Assembly: GCA_014058105.1 (NCBI GenBank) | Contig: JACGCM010002659.1 | Span: 2,666,001 to 2,730,000, forward strand | Origin: Kingdonia uniflora | Lineage: Eukaryota > Streptophyta > Magnoliopsida > Ranunculales > Circaeasteraceae | Length of the DNA stretch: 64,000 nt | Direction: 5' to 3' | In this document: positions 1 to 10,379 of the stretch, one piece after another | How the letters are laid out: each line of letters begins with the position of its first letter | Numbering within the stretch: position 1 is the first letter of the stretch | Made by a program: the position numbers and the translations under genes | Notes under the pieces: model-generated | Databases searched by the model: none | What the model saw: only the letters and a program-made list of their open reading frames with translations | What the model was told of the DNA's origin: nothing

Positions 1-947
1 TTCAGGTAGAGAGTGAAACCACCGGAGCGGTTCTCCCTGGAAACTTGTCATGAACAGACGACATAGAATATGGTTGAGATTTGAGTACAATCCCATGGAA
101 TCTTGGAATTGCTGAATGTGCTCTTTTGGATCAGTGCCTTTGTATTTACGTATCTTCGGATTATGGAAACCTTTCGGTACGTCCATATCAAATAACTCTT
201 TGGCAATCGGACTACCTTGTGACTTTGTGAGATCGTCCGTAGTGCCTAAAACTTGAACTTCAATCAACTCCTTGATACATTGATCCATATATTATTGTGT
301 GACAAACTAACGTATGGTCAGAGTGACTTGGCGAGCCGGTCGAGGATTATGACTGTCGGTGCCTTCACTCAAATGATCACGTACTAAAATTTGATATGGA
401 GGTCGTTGTTCTTCCTCTTGACGCATGAAAGGTCGGGGATCCCTACTAATATCGGACTGAACTTCGCTGCCCAAATGAATGGAAGGTTGAAGTTCATGCT
501 GAATATTTTTAGAAATGGCTTTGCTAGTGGCTCCTCGGGGGCCTCATCTGTCTCGTGCAGAAACACGAGAGTTTTCCAGAACTTGATCACGATCCCTATT
601 ATGGGGAGCCTGTTGAGTATCCTATAAAGTTTGTAATATAGTCTATATTGTTGTCATCTATTCTTCGTGTCGCTTGAATACTGTCAAAAGAGCTTGTCAC
701 TCGTTTTCGAGCTCTTTCTCTCGCAGAACTCTCGGTCAAGCGTTAACTGACGTCGAACTCATTGCGTTTTTCTATTTCGGCCTGGATATTTGCCCGTAGA
801 TCAGTAAGTTGTTCTGGCTCAACTGAAAGATCGAGCTGAATTCCCGTTGTTGGCGCTTGGAAGTGACCATGTTGGAAATGGATAGTAGAGTGAATATATG
901 CCTTAGGATATTGTTGAAATGTCATCTTTCCTAATGATGGCGCTAAA
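1..947 (-). pseudogene. Ty3/gypsy (Tat-like) gag remnant
   Basis: Read on the minus strand, positions 288 to 1 give an open frame of 96 codons that runs off the left edge. It begins MDQCIKELIEV and contains DVPKGFHNPKIRKYKGTDP, then HIQQFQDSM and later FQGEPLRWFHSLP. This is the layout of the plant retrotransposon gag domain (capsid precursor that packages element RNA). A second block at about 590-300, in another frame, reads as a Gln/Arg/Asp-rich gag N-terminus and carries an in-frame TGA, and a stop separates it from the 96-codon block. The coding part is therefore broken. It lies directly inside the LTR at 948-1469. The minus-strand sequence just inside that LTR (TTTAGCGCCATCATTAGG) resembles the TGGCGCC-type primer-binding sites of plant gypsy elements. 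The Tat lineage is an inference; the gag call is firmer. Confidence 0.65.
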
Positions 948-1469
948 TGTAATGGCCTAATTCTGTAGCTCAAAATTAGCTTTTACACCAAATGTACCAG
1001 TGACAAGAAATAATACAGGTGATTTAGCTTGGAAAACCTTTCAATATGTAAAAAACCACGACCTCGTGCTGAGGGTTTTAGTAACAGTAACTTTTATTGC
1101 TTGAGGCTGATATCTTATTATAAGTGATCTCTTGAACTAGAAATGCTTGATCTTGAAATAAGAAGTTTTTGTATTGGAGTCTAGAAAATCTATGGAAATT
1201 TTCTTTGTATAGACCTTACCCGAAACTCGTTATCGTGCTGAAGCACATTCCCTGAATTACGAGGTAAGTGGTGGTTGACTGCATAACTGTTTAGTTCGTG
1301 GGAGACAGGTATCTTTGACTTGTTCACATTTTTTGTAGTGCTCGATCTACGCTCTTTATCAGTTCTTGATCTAGGCGGCAATACCGACTGTTCATGTCAA
1401 GTATGAAATGCGTGAGCCTGATACTGAGGTAGTTTGAATTTGGGTTAGGTCGATGGGTAGGTCCCCACA
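948..1469 (-). mobile_element. LTR of the gag-bearing gypsy element
   Basis: The segment starts TGTAATGGCC and ends near ccccacaca, so it has TG...CA-type ends. It shares long blocks with 3601-4133: the accaCGACCTCG block, the gtaacttttattgcttgagg block and the gggtaggtcccc-like end. Because gag reads leftwards from it on the minus strand, this would be the 5' LTR of a minus-oriented element. The right boundary is uncertain by a few bases. Confidence 0.6.
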
Positions 1470-1500
1470 CACATCATAATTATTCTTTATTATTATTGTT

Positions 1501-2775
1501 CTTTTGCCACCCATAATAAAGTTATTAAGAGTTGAGTTTTTGATTTTTGCAGAACTTCGTATCGAAGTTGACGTAATTATTCCAAGTACTTGTTGACATG
1601 AAGTCGAATCTTATATGTACAAGACACCTGCTCAACCCTGATGTTAAAATATTTATTCTTTTCGTTAAACTCAACTAGGTCGTTAAAACGTCTTCTTATC
1701 GAAGATATTAAATCCAAAGTTACGGATAGAATACCTTCTGAATGTTGCTTGACTTTGGGAGTGTTTTTAAGATTAATCAGCTCTCCAAGTTTTTGATCGA
1801 TAATATAAGTACAAATTTCTTCAAAAAGAACAAATTCAAATCACAACATTCAATACTTATAGTTTTTAGTAGATAAAACTTCTCTTTAATCTCTAATTAA
1901 ACTAAGTTAAACTTCTAAGGAGAAATACATCAGACAATGAAATCAAACTTTCTGCAAGGAATATGCGATTCATATCTACTAAAAATAATTATTAAAAAAT
2001 AGTTTGGAATGTAATACAAATTTTTCTCATAGCGTAGTGAGTCGACTAAAATTGTGGAAAGCCACTGAAAGGAGCCCACAAAGATTTGTATGAGTACTTT
2101 CCGGATGCGTACCATAAGTATTCTCTGTTATAACTTTTCCTTCGTCGTTGGTGATTAAGTTATTAAGAGTTGAGTTGTTCGATTTTTGCTGAACATCATT
2201 TCGAAGTTGATAGAAAACTAAATATACGGAAGAGATTAACAAAAGGAAATCAACTACTTGATTGAATTAAAACAGACAAGAAAACTAAATCTCTTTACTT
2301 AGCTAGGGTTTCTTTTCCAAAACTTAGCCTAACCTTGCCTTCTACCCTAAGATTCCTTTATAGAACTAGGAGTTCTCCACCTTCTAAAACACTTCCCTAA
2401 AAAATAGGCAGTATTCTACTAAAAGAAAAATAACTAAAAATAAAAATAGGGAAGGTCTCCCTTAGAGGCTCCTAAAGAGATGCCCACTACGACCACGACC
2501 AAACACAGTTATTATTCCTATTAGAAGTTGACATGATTCTTCCAAGTACTTGTGATGTGATTCTTCAAAGTACTTGTTGACATGAAGCCGAATCTTATAT
2601 GTACAAGATTTTGGCTCAACTCAAATGTTGGAATCTCTATTCTTCTCATTAAACTCAACTAAGTCGTTGATAGATCTCTTCTTATCACAGATATTAAATA
2701 TGAAGTTACGGATAGAATACCTTCTGAGCGTTGCTTGAAATCTTTGGGGGGGTACGATTAATCAGCTCTTTATCT
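1501..2775. repeat. Diverged direct duplication, second copy interrupted
   Basis: Positions about 1501-1790 are repeated at 2155-2210 plus 2524-2775. Shared blocks include ttattaagagttgagtt, acatgaag-cgaatcttatatgtacaag, aaactcaact-a-gtcgtt and gttacggatagaatacctt. The second copy is split by about 313 bp of unrelated sequence (2211-2523). The stretch 1791-2154 between the copies holds no gene I can support. Confidence 0.6.
2211..2523. mobile_element. Insertion of unknown class with 8-bp direct repeats
   Basis: This 313-bp block is absent from the other copy of the duplication (1501-1790). It is bounded by GAAGTTGA at 2203-2210 and GAAGTTGA at 2524-2531, as expected for a target-site duplication. 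I see no terminal inverted repeats, poly(A) tail or coding sequence, so the class is open. Confidence 0.4.
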
Positions 2776-2951
2776 TTTTTATCTAACTTCTTCAACTCAT
2801 CAAAGTCTGTCTGAATACAATCACAGATTCCTACGAAAACCCCCGCAACCTCAGAATGTACTATAGTAGGATATGGTTGAATACCAATAACTCCTTGTGC
2901 CATTTGAATCTGAGCAGTCTGGCCAGCCTCAGCTTGATTATCTGAAGACAT
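2706..2951 (-). CDS. Unrecognised small ORF, 81 codons
   Basis: A minus-strand ORF starts ATGTCTTCAGATAATC and encodes a Gln/Ala-rich start (MSSDNQAEAGQTAQIQ) followed by an Asp/Lys-rich stretch (DELKKLDKKDKELI). I do not recognise the family. Its 3' part lies in the duplicated block, whose other copy (about 1740-1800) does not keep this frame. It could be an exon remnant or chance. Confidence 0.2.
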   Translation of the reverse strand: MSSDNQAEAGQTAQIQMAQGVIGIQPYPTIVHSEVAGVFVGICDCIQTDFDELKKLDKKDKELINRTPPKISSNAQKVFYP

Positions 2952-3480
2952 TGCAGCCTCTCTAGTTTTTAGTTGATGGCAACATAACCAATTCGGTGGT
3001 GATGAAGACTATGTGGCATCACTAGATTTTGGTTGAAGATAACCAAAAATAATAGACAGAAACAATCCATTTTATTTGTTATTCGTAGGAGCCGTCGAAT
3101 TATCTATAGATTTTTTTGCATGAGTTAGACTCTATGAATCCTAAAAAAAGGGCAAAGTAAGATTAAGGTTTTATAGTTCTAGTAGTGTTAGGTTGCAAAA
3201 GTTAGGGTTATTCATTATACATAGTATTAATAATATTGAAATGGAAATTGATACTCACTTTTTTACTTTTAATTCGATGTCGAGGGTTGATCAAAGAAAC
3301 TATAATTCGCTGTGACGTTGCGGGTCTTTTTCATTAGTAGTGAAGAACTAGGGAGAGACGAGAGTAAAAGTCATTTTTGTGGTTGTCCTGACTTCCTTTA
3401 ATAAAGCAGTGGTGTTTTACAACGTCCACATCCAATACCAAAGTGCAAATAGGTATAACTAGATTGTAAAATAAAATAGA
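2952..3480. other. No gene seen
   Basis: AT-rich sequence with no coding frame or repeat end that I can support. Confidence 0.4.
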
Positions 3481-4955
3481 TGCGATGGTATAACACATGT
3501 TATGCAAATAAGGAAATAGAATTATTATGAAGAAATAATATTACTAGAATGGTTGAATCATCTTAACATTTTAGGCAGAACCTATGCAGCACACCGCTGT
3601 TGTAATGGCCTAATTTTGTAGTAGCTTGAAATAGCTCAAAATAGTCCTTACACCAAATTATGTCCCTGTGACAAGAATTAGTATAACCCAATATAGAAAT
3701 GGAATAGGCGATTAGCATAGAAAACTTTGAATAGGTAAAAACCACGACCTCGACTTGAGGATTTAATAACTGTAACTTTTATTGCTTGAGGCTGATGTTT
3801 GATTACAAGTTTTATGATTTCTTGAGCTAGAAAAACTTGGCCCTTTCTCCTCTGGAACTCATCCTTTTTTTATAGACCTCACTCTCAGTTCGTTACCATG
3901 CATATACACGTTCTCCTGAAAGTGAGGGCAAGTAGCAGTTGGACTCGTAACTGATAGTTCGTAGGAGACAGGTAGCTTTGACTTGTTCTATTTCATCTAT
4001 AGTGCTCGAGCCTCATTCTTCATCAGTTTATAGTACAGGTGTTATTATTAATAGTGTATGTCACAGGTATATTGCGTGAGTATGGTATTGGATTAGTTCG
4101 AGTTTATCACAGATCGAGGGACAAGTCCCTACAACTATTATTTTAATGATAAATATTATGCCAAGATTTTAGATTTTAAAACCCACAACAATTACAATTG
4201 ATTTTGACAAAGAAAAGAAAAATTTATCCATATGAATTAATATGATTGAGAGAGAGAAAAGAAGAAGCAATAATTGAGAGGAAGAAGAAGAGGGGGAAAC
4301 AATAATGTGAGTATTGAAAATACGGTAGTGGGAGTTCTACATTTACGCACAGTCATGCTTTTCTTCTCGCGAAAAACATTTCACTTGTGAAGCGTATCTG
4401 AGTTGATTTAATAAAGAACTAGTTTTTAGGCATTTTCGGTTAACTGTGGATAAAACAAAACCAAAAATTGTGTGTCAAACTATATGCGACGGTTTAACAC
4501 ATTTGATGCAAATAAGGAAACGTGAACTACCATGGAGAAATAGCATTACTAGATTGGTTAAATCATCTGAACGTTTTAGGCAAAACCTATGCGACACACG
4601 ATGTTATTTTAATAATAGATACTACGCCAAAATTTCAAGTTTTAAAACCCACAACAATTACAATTGATTTTGACAAAAAAGAGAAATTTTCATCCATGTG
4701 AATTAATGTGATTGATAGAGAGAAGAAGAAGAGAAATCAATAATGGAGAGAAAGAAGAAGAGGAGGAAACAATAATGTGAGTAATGAAAATATGGTAGTG
4801 AGAGTCACATTTTCGCATGGTCGTGCTTTTCTTTTCATGAAAAATATTTCACTTGTAAAGCGTCTCTGAGTTGATACAACAACAAAAAATTAGTTTTTAG
4901 GCATTTTTGGTCCACTATGGATAGAACAAAAATATAAATTGTGTGTCCCACATAC
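3481..4955. repeat. 466-bp tandem repeat, a little over two units
   Basis: Landmarks recur at a fixed spacing. The aaacccacaacaattacaatt block occurs near 4178 and 4644 (466 bp apart), and tgcga-ggt-taacac occurs at 3481 and 4485. The latter distance is 1004 bp, which equals 466 plus the 538 bp contributed by the LTR and its 5-bp target duplication at 3601-4133. A third, partial unit starts near 4956. Some blocks (aagaactagtttt, then ttttcggt) also occur near the right end of the PIF/Harbinger-like element at 59044-60342, so this may be an old relative of it. The right edge near 5034 reads caaacaacccctaa. Confidence 0.6.
3601..4133 (-). mobile_element. Solo LTR, same family as 948-1469
   Basis: The element starts TGTAATGGCC and ends AGTCCCTACA (TG...CA). 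It interrupts the 466-bp repeat: removing it restores exact spacing of the repeat landmarks. Flanking 5-mers gctgt and actat differ by two transitions and are probably the decayed target duplication. There is no internal retroelement sequence next to it, so it is a solo LTR. The minus orientation follows from its similarity to the LTR next to gag. Confidence 0.65.
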
Positions 4956-5159
4956 GTTGCCTAACACAAATTTTTAATGCCTAAATAGTTTTGAACCAAA
5001 CCGAACTGGTTTAGCAAGGTATCCAAACAACCCCTAAATGTAGCTAGAATAGCCTAGCCTAATTTGAACTTGGTTGACTTAAATAGTTGAGTTTCAAATA
5101 GCCCCTCGGGCTTGAAGCCTGAAGCTTTAGTTTTGAATTTGCGATCAGACGCCTACAAG

Positions 5160-5766
5160 TAGGGTTGCAACCGGTATAGTAAAATACCAAACCGAATCGA
5201 AACCAAACCGTAAAAGTTGGTTTTGGTTTTATAGTTTCAAACCGAAAAAACCGAAACAAAAAAAATCCATTTTTGCATGGTTAATTGTGGTATGATAGTC
5301 TCAAAAATTGAAAAACCAAAAACACCAACTGAAATTGTCAAACCAAAATTACCATTTCATAAATACCAAAACCATAAGACGTTAAACTTGGAAGTTCTAA
5401 CTCATGACAAGATTTTATATGTTCATAAGATCTCCATTATCATATTACCCCATATTAAAGATCACTTTTAGCATATGAAATCTAAAATATTATTTTCTAG
5501 CAAATCTGTGTAACTTGGAAGCACTTGAGAAATTATATTTCTAGATAGATATTAGAGTATAATAAGATTCTTCCAAAACAACCCAAATTTAATAATACCG
5601 GAAATATCAAAAATACATATACCAATACCCAAACCATAAAATATACCAAAAATTACCGAAACAAAAATATGCCGAAAAACCGACGGTTTGGTTTTGGTTT
5701 TACCTTTGGAGTTTTGGCATTGATATTTGTGAAATACCAAACCAAACCGACCGATACCCACCCCTA
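5160..5766. mobile_element. hAT-type MITE (607 bp) with 8-bp target duplication
   Basis: The left end TAGGGTTGCAACCGGTAT and the right end ...CCGATACCCACCCCTA are imperfect inverted repeats. Both sides then carry copies of aaaccaaaccg / cggtttggtttt in opposite orientation. The flanks CCTACAAG (5152-5159) and CCTACATG (5767-5774) match at 7 of 8 bases. Eight-base duplications and TAGGG-type ends are hAT features. No transposase is encoded, so the element is non-autonomous. Confidence 0.7.
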
Positions 5767-5936
5767 CCTACATGTTATGCGTTTGTTGTACTCTAATAAC
5801 ATGCGTAAGCGTTAGTTTTTCTTTTTCTAATTGGAAGAACAATTTCTAACATTTTATACTAAGAGTACGTGAGAGTTTGAAAAAAATATTGAATCGGGAT
5901 GAAGTCATCGAACTTGTGTTGCTCTTCACTGTAACC

Positions 5937-5940
<4 letters not shown>

Positions 5941-6014
<74 letters not shown>
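5941..6014. repeat. (GA)n microsatellite
   Basis: About 37 uninterrupted GA dinucleotides. Open frames across it (RERE or SLSL runs) are artefacts of the repeat. Confidence 0.95.
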
Positions 6015-6018
<4 letters not shown>

Positions 6019-6392
6019 TCATGGAGATACATTTCAAAAGTAGAGATCGAAGAATGACATTTAGGTGTGTAGAAAAACCTAATTTTCATTTGGAATATTT
6101 TCTTTTTTCCGAAATCATATTTGGATTTCCTCATCGTGGTAAAGTCAATTTCAAACTGTTACAAAGCATTTTCGGCTGCAACGAATGCATATTGAGACTT
6201 TCAAACTGTCGATGTTGAATTCGGTTAAGTTTTAATACGGACGCGATGCCAGATATCTTTCAAAGGTGCGACGAGTCCAACGAGTCTATTAACACTCTAT
6301 CCACACTCTTGATCCTAGTCAAAAGATACTCTTTAAGACGACTGGAGATGTTTTGAGATGTGTTTAGCAGTCTATAATGCTATGTAAAAATA

Positions 6393-6530
6393 AATAAAAA
6401 TAGATAAAACACCCGAAGTTTCTTGTCCAATTAGCGAAGGACCCCCCGGTTTGTCACTTATTGTACTTCGGTCTATTTTTTGCTGGTTTGACTGAGTCAA
6501 CTGCAATTGACTGTGTGCTAACTTGTGCAA
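6393..6530 (+). repeat. Dispersed repeat, inverted copy of 42274-42410
   Basis: Blocks such as aattagcgaaggacccccc, ggtttgtcact, gactgagtcaactgcaattg and ataaaacacccgaagttt are found on the opposite strand at 42274-42410. No coding frame is seen. It is probably an unclassified non-autonomous transposon family present in both places. Confidence 0.6.
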
Positions 6531-7404
6531 AACCAATTATACCCCTGAAAATAGCGTGTGCCATTCACATGAAAATTCCCCAAAATTAGCACCGAACAGT
6601 AACTCCCTCACTTTCTTCTTCCATGAACCAATGACAGATCGCAACCAAAGTACTGTGCTGGGGCTTCGTATGAGTCACGAGAGTATAACAGAACAACATC
6701 GCTTGCTCTCTTCTCTCAGTGAATGAACTCCGAAAACTTTGATCCTATTTTTTCTACTTGTGAATGGGAGAGATGGGGCCTTTATTTTTACGAGACTGGT
6801 GCAAAGCCTGTGGAAATAGCCATTCACGAATCTCCAAAGTATAGATAGAAGCTGTGAAGTATAAAAGGAGGAAGGCCTCCTCCTCCTATGTACTTCTACC
6901 AAGATCAGAGCACATCTACTACGCATTTCTAATTGAGATCAGAGTGTGAGAAGAAGGAGCAGCCTATACGCCTTCCTGTACTCAAGATATACTTCATTCA
7001 GAGGCACTGAGCTCTAACTCCTTCCTCCTTCCTCCTTCCAAAGATGAGAAAAGATTTCCCCTATAACAACCAACTAGTTGGCTCTTTTTTTGAAGTGACG
7101 TTCCCCGCTTAGATGGAGGATCCTTGCTCTTTGTCTTTCAAGATAGCCGAAAATAGAGAGTCTGCAGGTCCCAAAGGAGAAGATTGCACCTATGTCTCGC
7201 TTCATCGTTGTCTGACTATTCGACGAGAAGGACGCCGCAATAGTTCTCAAGCTCATAGTGTAATGCAGGGAGAAAGACAAGAAAATGTTGAAAATTCATG
7301 TGGGTTTCATCTTTATGTTAACTAGTTGCAAAAAGCTCATAGTGTAATGCACGGGCTCATTGAGTTAAGTAGTACATAATGTGATTCTGTAAAAAAATAT
7401 ATGT
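6531..7404. other. No supported gene; one weak 70-codon ORF
   Basis: The only frame of note is on the plus strand at 7113-7325 (starts MEDPCSLSFKIAENRES). It is Arg/Ser/Glu-rich and not recognised. Short direct repeats of ctcatagtgtaatgca occur at 7252 and 7336. I do not call a gene. Confidence 0.3.
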
Positions 7405-7475
7405 GATTAATCTTGGCTATGTATCAAGTCTGTACTTGGTCTAATTCTATCAACACTCAAGTATTCATGATTAAA
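7405..7475 (-). pseudogene. Short scrap of Helitron helicase sequence
   Basis: On the minus strand this encodes HEYLSVDRIRPSTDLIHSQD followed by a stop. It is almost the same as the helicase segment HEYLSADRISPSTDSIHSQD at 24840-24925, and the nucleotide match is also close. Only about 70 bp are shared, so this is a fragment of a helicase from the same or a related Helitron. Confidence 0.6.
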
Positions 7476-8585
7476 GACACTATTGAAGTGCATCAACTTC
7501 AAATGCATGTTCACTAATGAAATTTAATTAATTTTGGATCATATTATTTCCAAACTAAGCTTCTACTTTGTCTTTTCTTTAATAAAGAAGTTGGATGTTT
7601 TGACTATGATTACTTTGCAGGTTGGTTGATGTTTTTGATCTACTCAAATAATCCTCAAGTGTAGCCAGTCTAGAGAAGACAAAAGGCAAAGTATACCAAA
7701 CCCAAGGTTCATTATATCTCTCAAGTAGGTATTTATTTTTTTACCTCAGTTTCTTTCTACTCTTTGCTAAAATATATTTTCCATTTCTTCAAGAGTCACG
7801 ACCTTCCCCAAAAACATACTTTGTGCTCATTCCTATCCATTCACATTCAAACGATTCTCTACCAATAATTTTTCTATTTCAAAGATCATCATTATAACAT
7901 TTTATTGTTCTCTCATGGTCCATTTCACATAATTTTAGGGTCATTTTTTGTCTGCAGACATTCATAATCATTGGACTTTAAGAATTGATACTCCTCTCCT
8001 TCTCTTTGTCACTTGAAGGTATTGATCTCTCTCTCCAACTCTTTCTCCGGTTTAGAGTTTCTAATTTTGTCTTCAACTATTATCACCTTTTGTTTGGTGT
8101 GAGCAAACTTAGAAATTGAGCATGGGTTTGGTGGTTCATTGAGCTAGAGGCACGTGATTGAATGGGAAAAAACCCACTTTGTGAAATTTACCGAATTCGA
8201 ATGAATACCTGAATACAATGTTGTTATTGTTATTGTTGTAATGAAAAATTATCAGAGTGCTTTTGTGGCATGTAGGTTGTTGATTTGTTGATACTTGAAC
8301 AACTATAATGAATAAGAGTATAAGACATATATTGACTTAAGAAAAAAGACATATATTGAAGTCTCTTAAACTCATCATATTGGTTAAACGGCATATGAAT
8401 GTGGTGATACAAATATTATGCTTTAACAATTAATAAGCACAAATACACAAATACACAAATACATATATTATAGGAATTAATAAGAACTATAACATTATAA
8501 TTAAGGTGCAACATACTTTGTCACTTATGCAACATACTTTGTTGAAATATATATTCATCTGAAATTATTGAAGGCTCATAACTCA
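7476..8585. other. No gene seen
   Basis: AT-rich intergenic sequence with no convincing frames, repeats or element ends. Confidence 0.4.
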
Positions 8586-9154
8586 TGCTATAATAGCCTA
8601 TTTTTGTTTTGGACGAAGATAGTGCCTTACACCCTTGAAATATGAATGTTAACTAAGAACTGAAAGTCTCTAACATGAGATCTAGCGTGGAAAACCCTTG
8701 AATGGGTTAAAAACCATGACCTCTCCTGAGGATTTTTCGAAAGAGATAGATATTTATAGATTGTTAGCTATTACAAAGAGAGAGAGAGAGAGAGAGTGGG
8801 AGAGAGAGAGAGAGATCTAGCAAAGGTTTCTCAAAGATGTGTTAGAGATCCTTTTTTCTATAGCTCTCTAGTCTAATTTATAGGTCTTATAATATGACCG
8901 TTGGTTATATTGATGAGGAACGTTACAATATCAGGTTTTAATGAGTCTTCATAATGGTCGAGTAACTCTTCTTCCTTGTAATCGCTCCATAATATGTCAT
9001 AAATGCGTCACGTGTTTGTTGATGAGGTCGAGTAAAATGTATGATGGTTGAATACTTGAGACCTGAGCTTGAGCTTTAGAACTGGCTTTTACATCCAATC
9101 AGGCTGAAGGTCAAAATCTGGGTTTAGGTCGAGTATTGGAAATAAGCCACTATA
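8586..9154 (-). mobile_element. Gypsy LTR, diverged relative of 948-1469
   Basis: It begins TGCTATAATAGCC and shares the order of landmarks with the other two LTRs: a TG-AT-GCCTA start, gtggaaaacc, aaaaaccatgacctc, then ggtttaggtcgag near the end. It contains a GA-rich microsatellite at 8776-8812. The right end is placed where the pyrimidine-rich tract starts. Read on the minus strand, this would be the 3' LTR of an element whose internal part lies to the right. Confidence 0.55.
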
Positions 9155-9168
9155 TTCTCCCCGTTTTA
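9155..9168 (-). promoter_or_regulatory. Candidate polypurine tract of the gypsy element
   Basis: On the minus strand, AAAACGGGGAGAA directly precedes the LTR at 8586-9154, as a plus-strand primer for reverse transcription should. This supports the minus orientation and the idea that the repeats to the right are 3' untranslated region. Confidence 0.5.
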
Positions 9169-9278
9169 GCCAATAGCACGAGAAACGTGTGTAGCGAGTG
9201 GTATTGGTTGAGCAACATCATTGACCTTCGGATATGTAAACTGCATAGTTGGATTGTTAGAAGCAACTGTTCGAATGT

Positions 9279-9480
9279 AAGAGAATGTATGATAATGTAT
9301 TATAATGTATGATAATGTATTATAATGTATGATAATGTAGTAGAATAGATGATAATGTATTAGAATGTATGATAATGTAGTAGAATGGATGATAATGTAT
9401 GATTTAGAATGTATGATAGTGTAGTAGAATAGATGATAATGTATGATGTATGATAGTATGTTAGAATGTATGATTGTAGT
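9279..9480. repeat. Short-period tandem array (tgtatgataatgta)
   Basis: About 200 bp made of gtatgataatgta / ttagaat units repeated more than ten times with drift. No coding potential. Confidence 0.85.
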
Positions 9481-9567
9481 GATGTTGCATTCTCTTGTGT
9501 ATAGGTCAAATTGAACCAGTCAATAACAAACTATTAAGAGATGTTTGATTATTGAAATAGTAATGTT

Positions 9568-10255
9568 GTAGGTCTCAGTTACAGGTCGAATTGAGTGTAT
9601 CAATAAGTGACCGCAATGAGAAATAATGAATGTTGAATAGCTGTATAGCGTGTCTCTGCCAAGTCAAATTGATTGACTCAATAAGCAACCCTCAGGACAG
9701 TGTATATACTAGAAAAACTATATTGTAGGTCTCAGTTACTGGTCGAATTGAGCATATCAATAAGCGACTGTAATGAGATATATTAAATGTTGAATAGCTA
9801 TATAGTGCGTCTCTGCCAGATCGAATTGATTGACTCAATAAACGATCCTCAGAGAGCGCGTATATTTGAATAGCTATGTTGTAGGTCTCAGTTACAGGTC
9901 GAATTGAGCGTATTAATAAGCGACCGTAATGAGATATATTGAATGTTGAATAGCTGTATAGTGCGTCTTGGCCAGATCGAATTGATTGACTCAATAAGCA
10001 ACCCTCGGAGAGCGTGTATATTTGAATAGCTATGTTGTAGGTCTCAGTTACAGGTCGAATTGAACATATCAATAAGCGACCCTAATGAGATATCTTGAAT
10101 ATTGAATAGCTGTATGACAAGTCTCGGCCAGGTCGAATTGAGCAAAGCAATAAGCGACCCTCAGGAGAGCGTATATACTGGAAGGGCTATGTTGTAGGTC
10201 TCAGTTACAGGTCAAATTGAGTGTATCAATAAGCGACCGTAATGAGAAATGTATT
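9568..10255. repeat. 156/157-bp tandem repeat, about 4.4 units
   Basis: Units start with gtaggtctcagttac at 9568, 9725, 9881, 10037 and 10194, giving periods of 157, 156, 156 and 157 bp. Each unit carries two near-repeats of ggtcgaattga ... caataagcgacc. Because 156 is divisible by 3, a minus-strand frame of 126 codons (9692-10072) stays open with a 52-residue period (RPVTETYNI, then LSQSIRSG-DALYSYSTFNISHY). I read this frame as a by-product of the repeat, not a gene. Confidence 0.85.
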
Positions 10256-10379
10256 TAAAATGTTTGAATATAAGCTGGACTGTTTGACCCAATAACCAAC
10301 TTTTAGATATATAGCATGTGTTCTGTTTGGTCGAATTGGACGATCTAATAACCGAGTTGTAAGATTTTGGTTAAGCTCA

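Noticed and set aside
5846..6218. Open frames with Arg-Glu or Ser-Leu runs over the GA repeat
   Set aside because: They exist only because a GA microsatellite has no stop codons in any frame.
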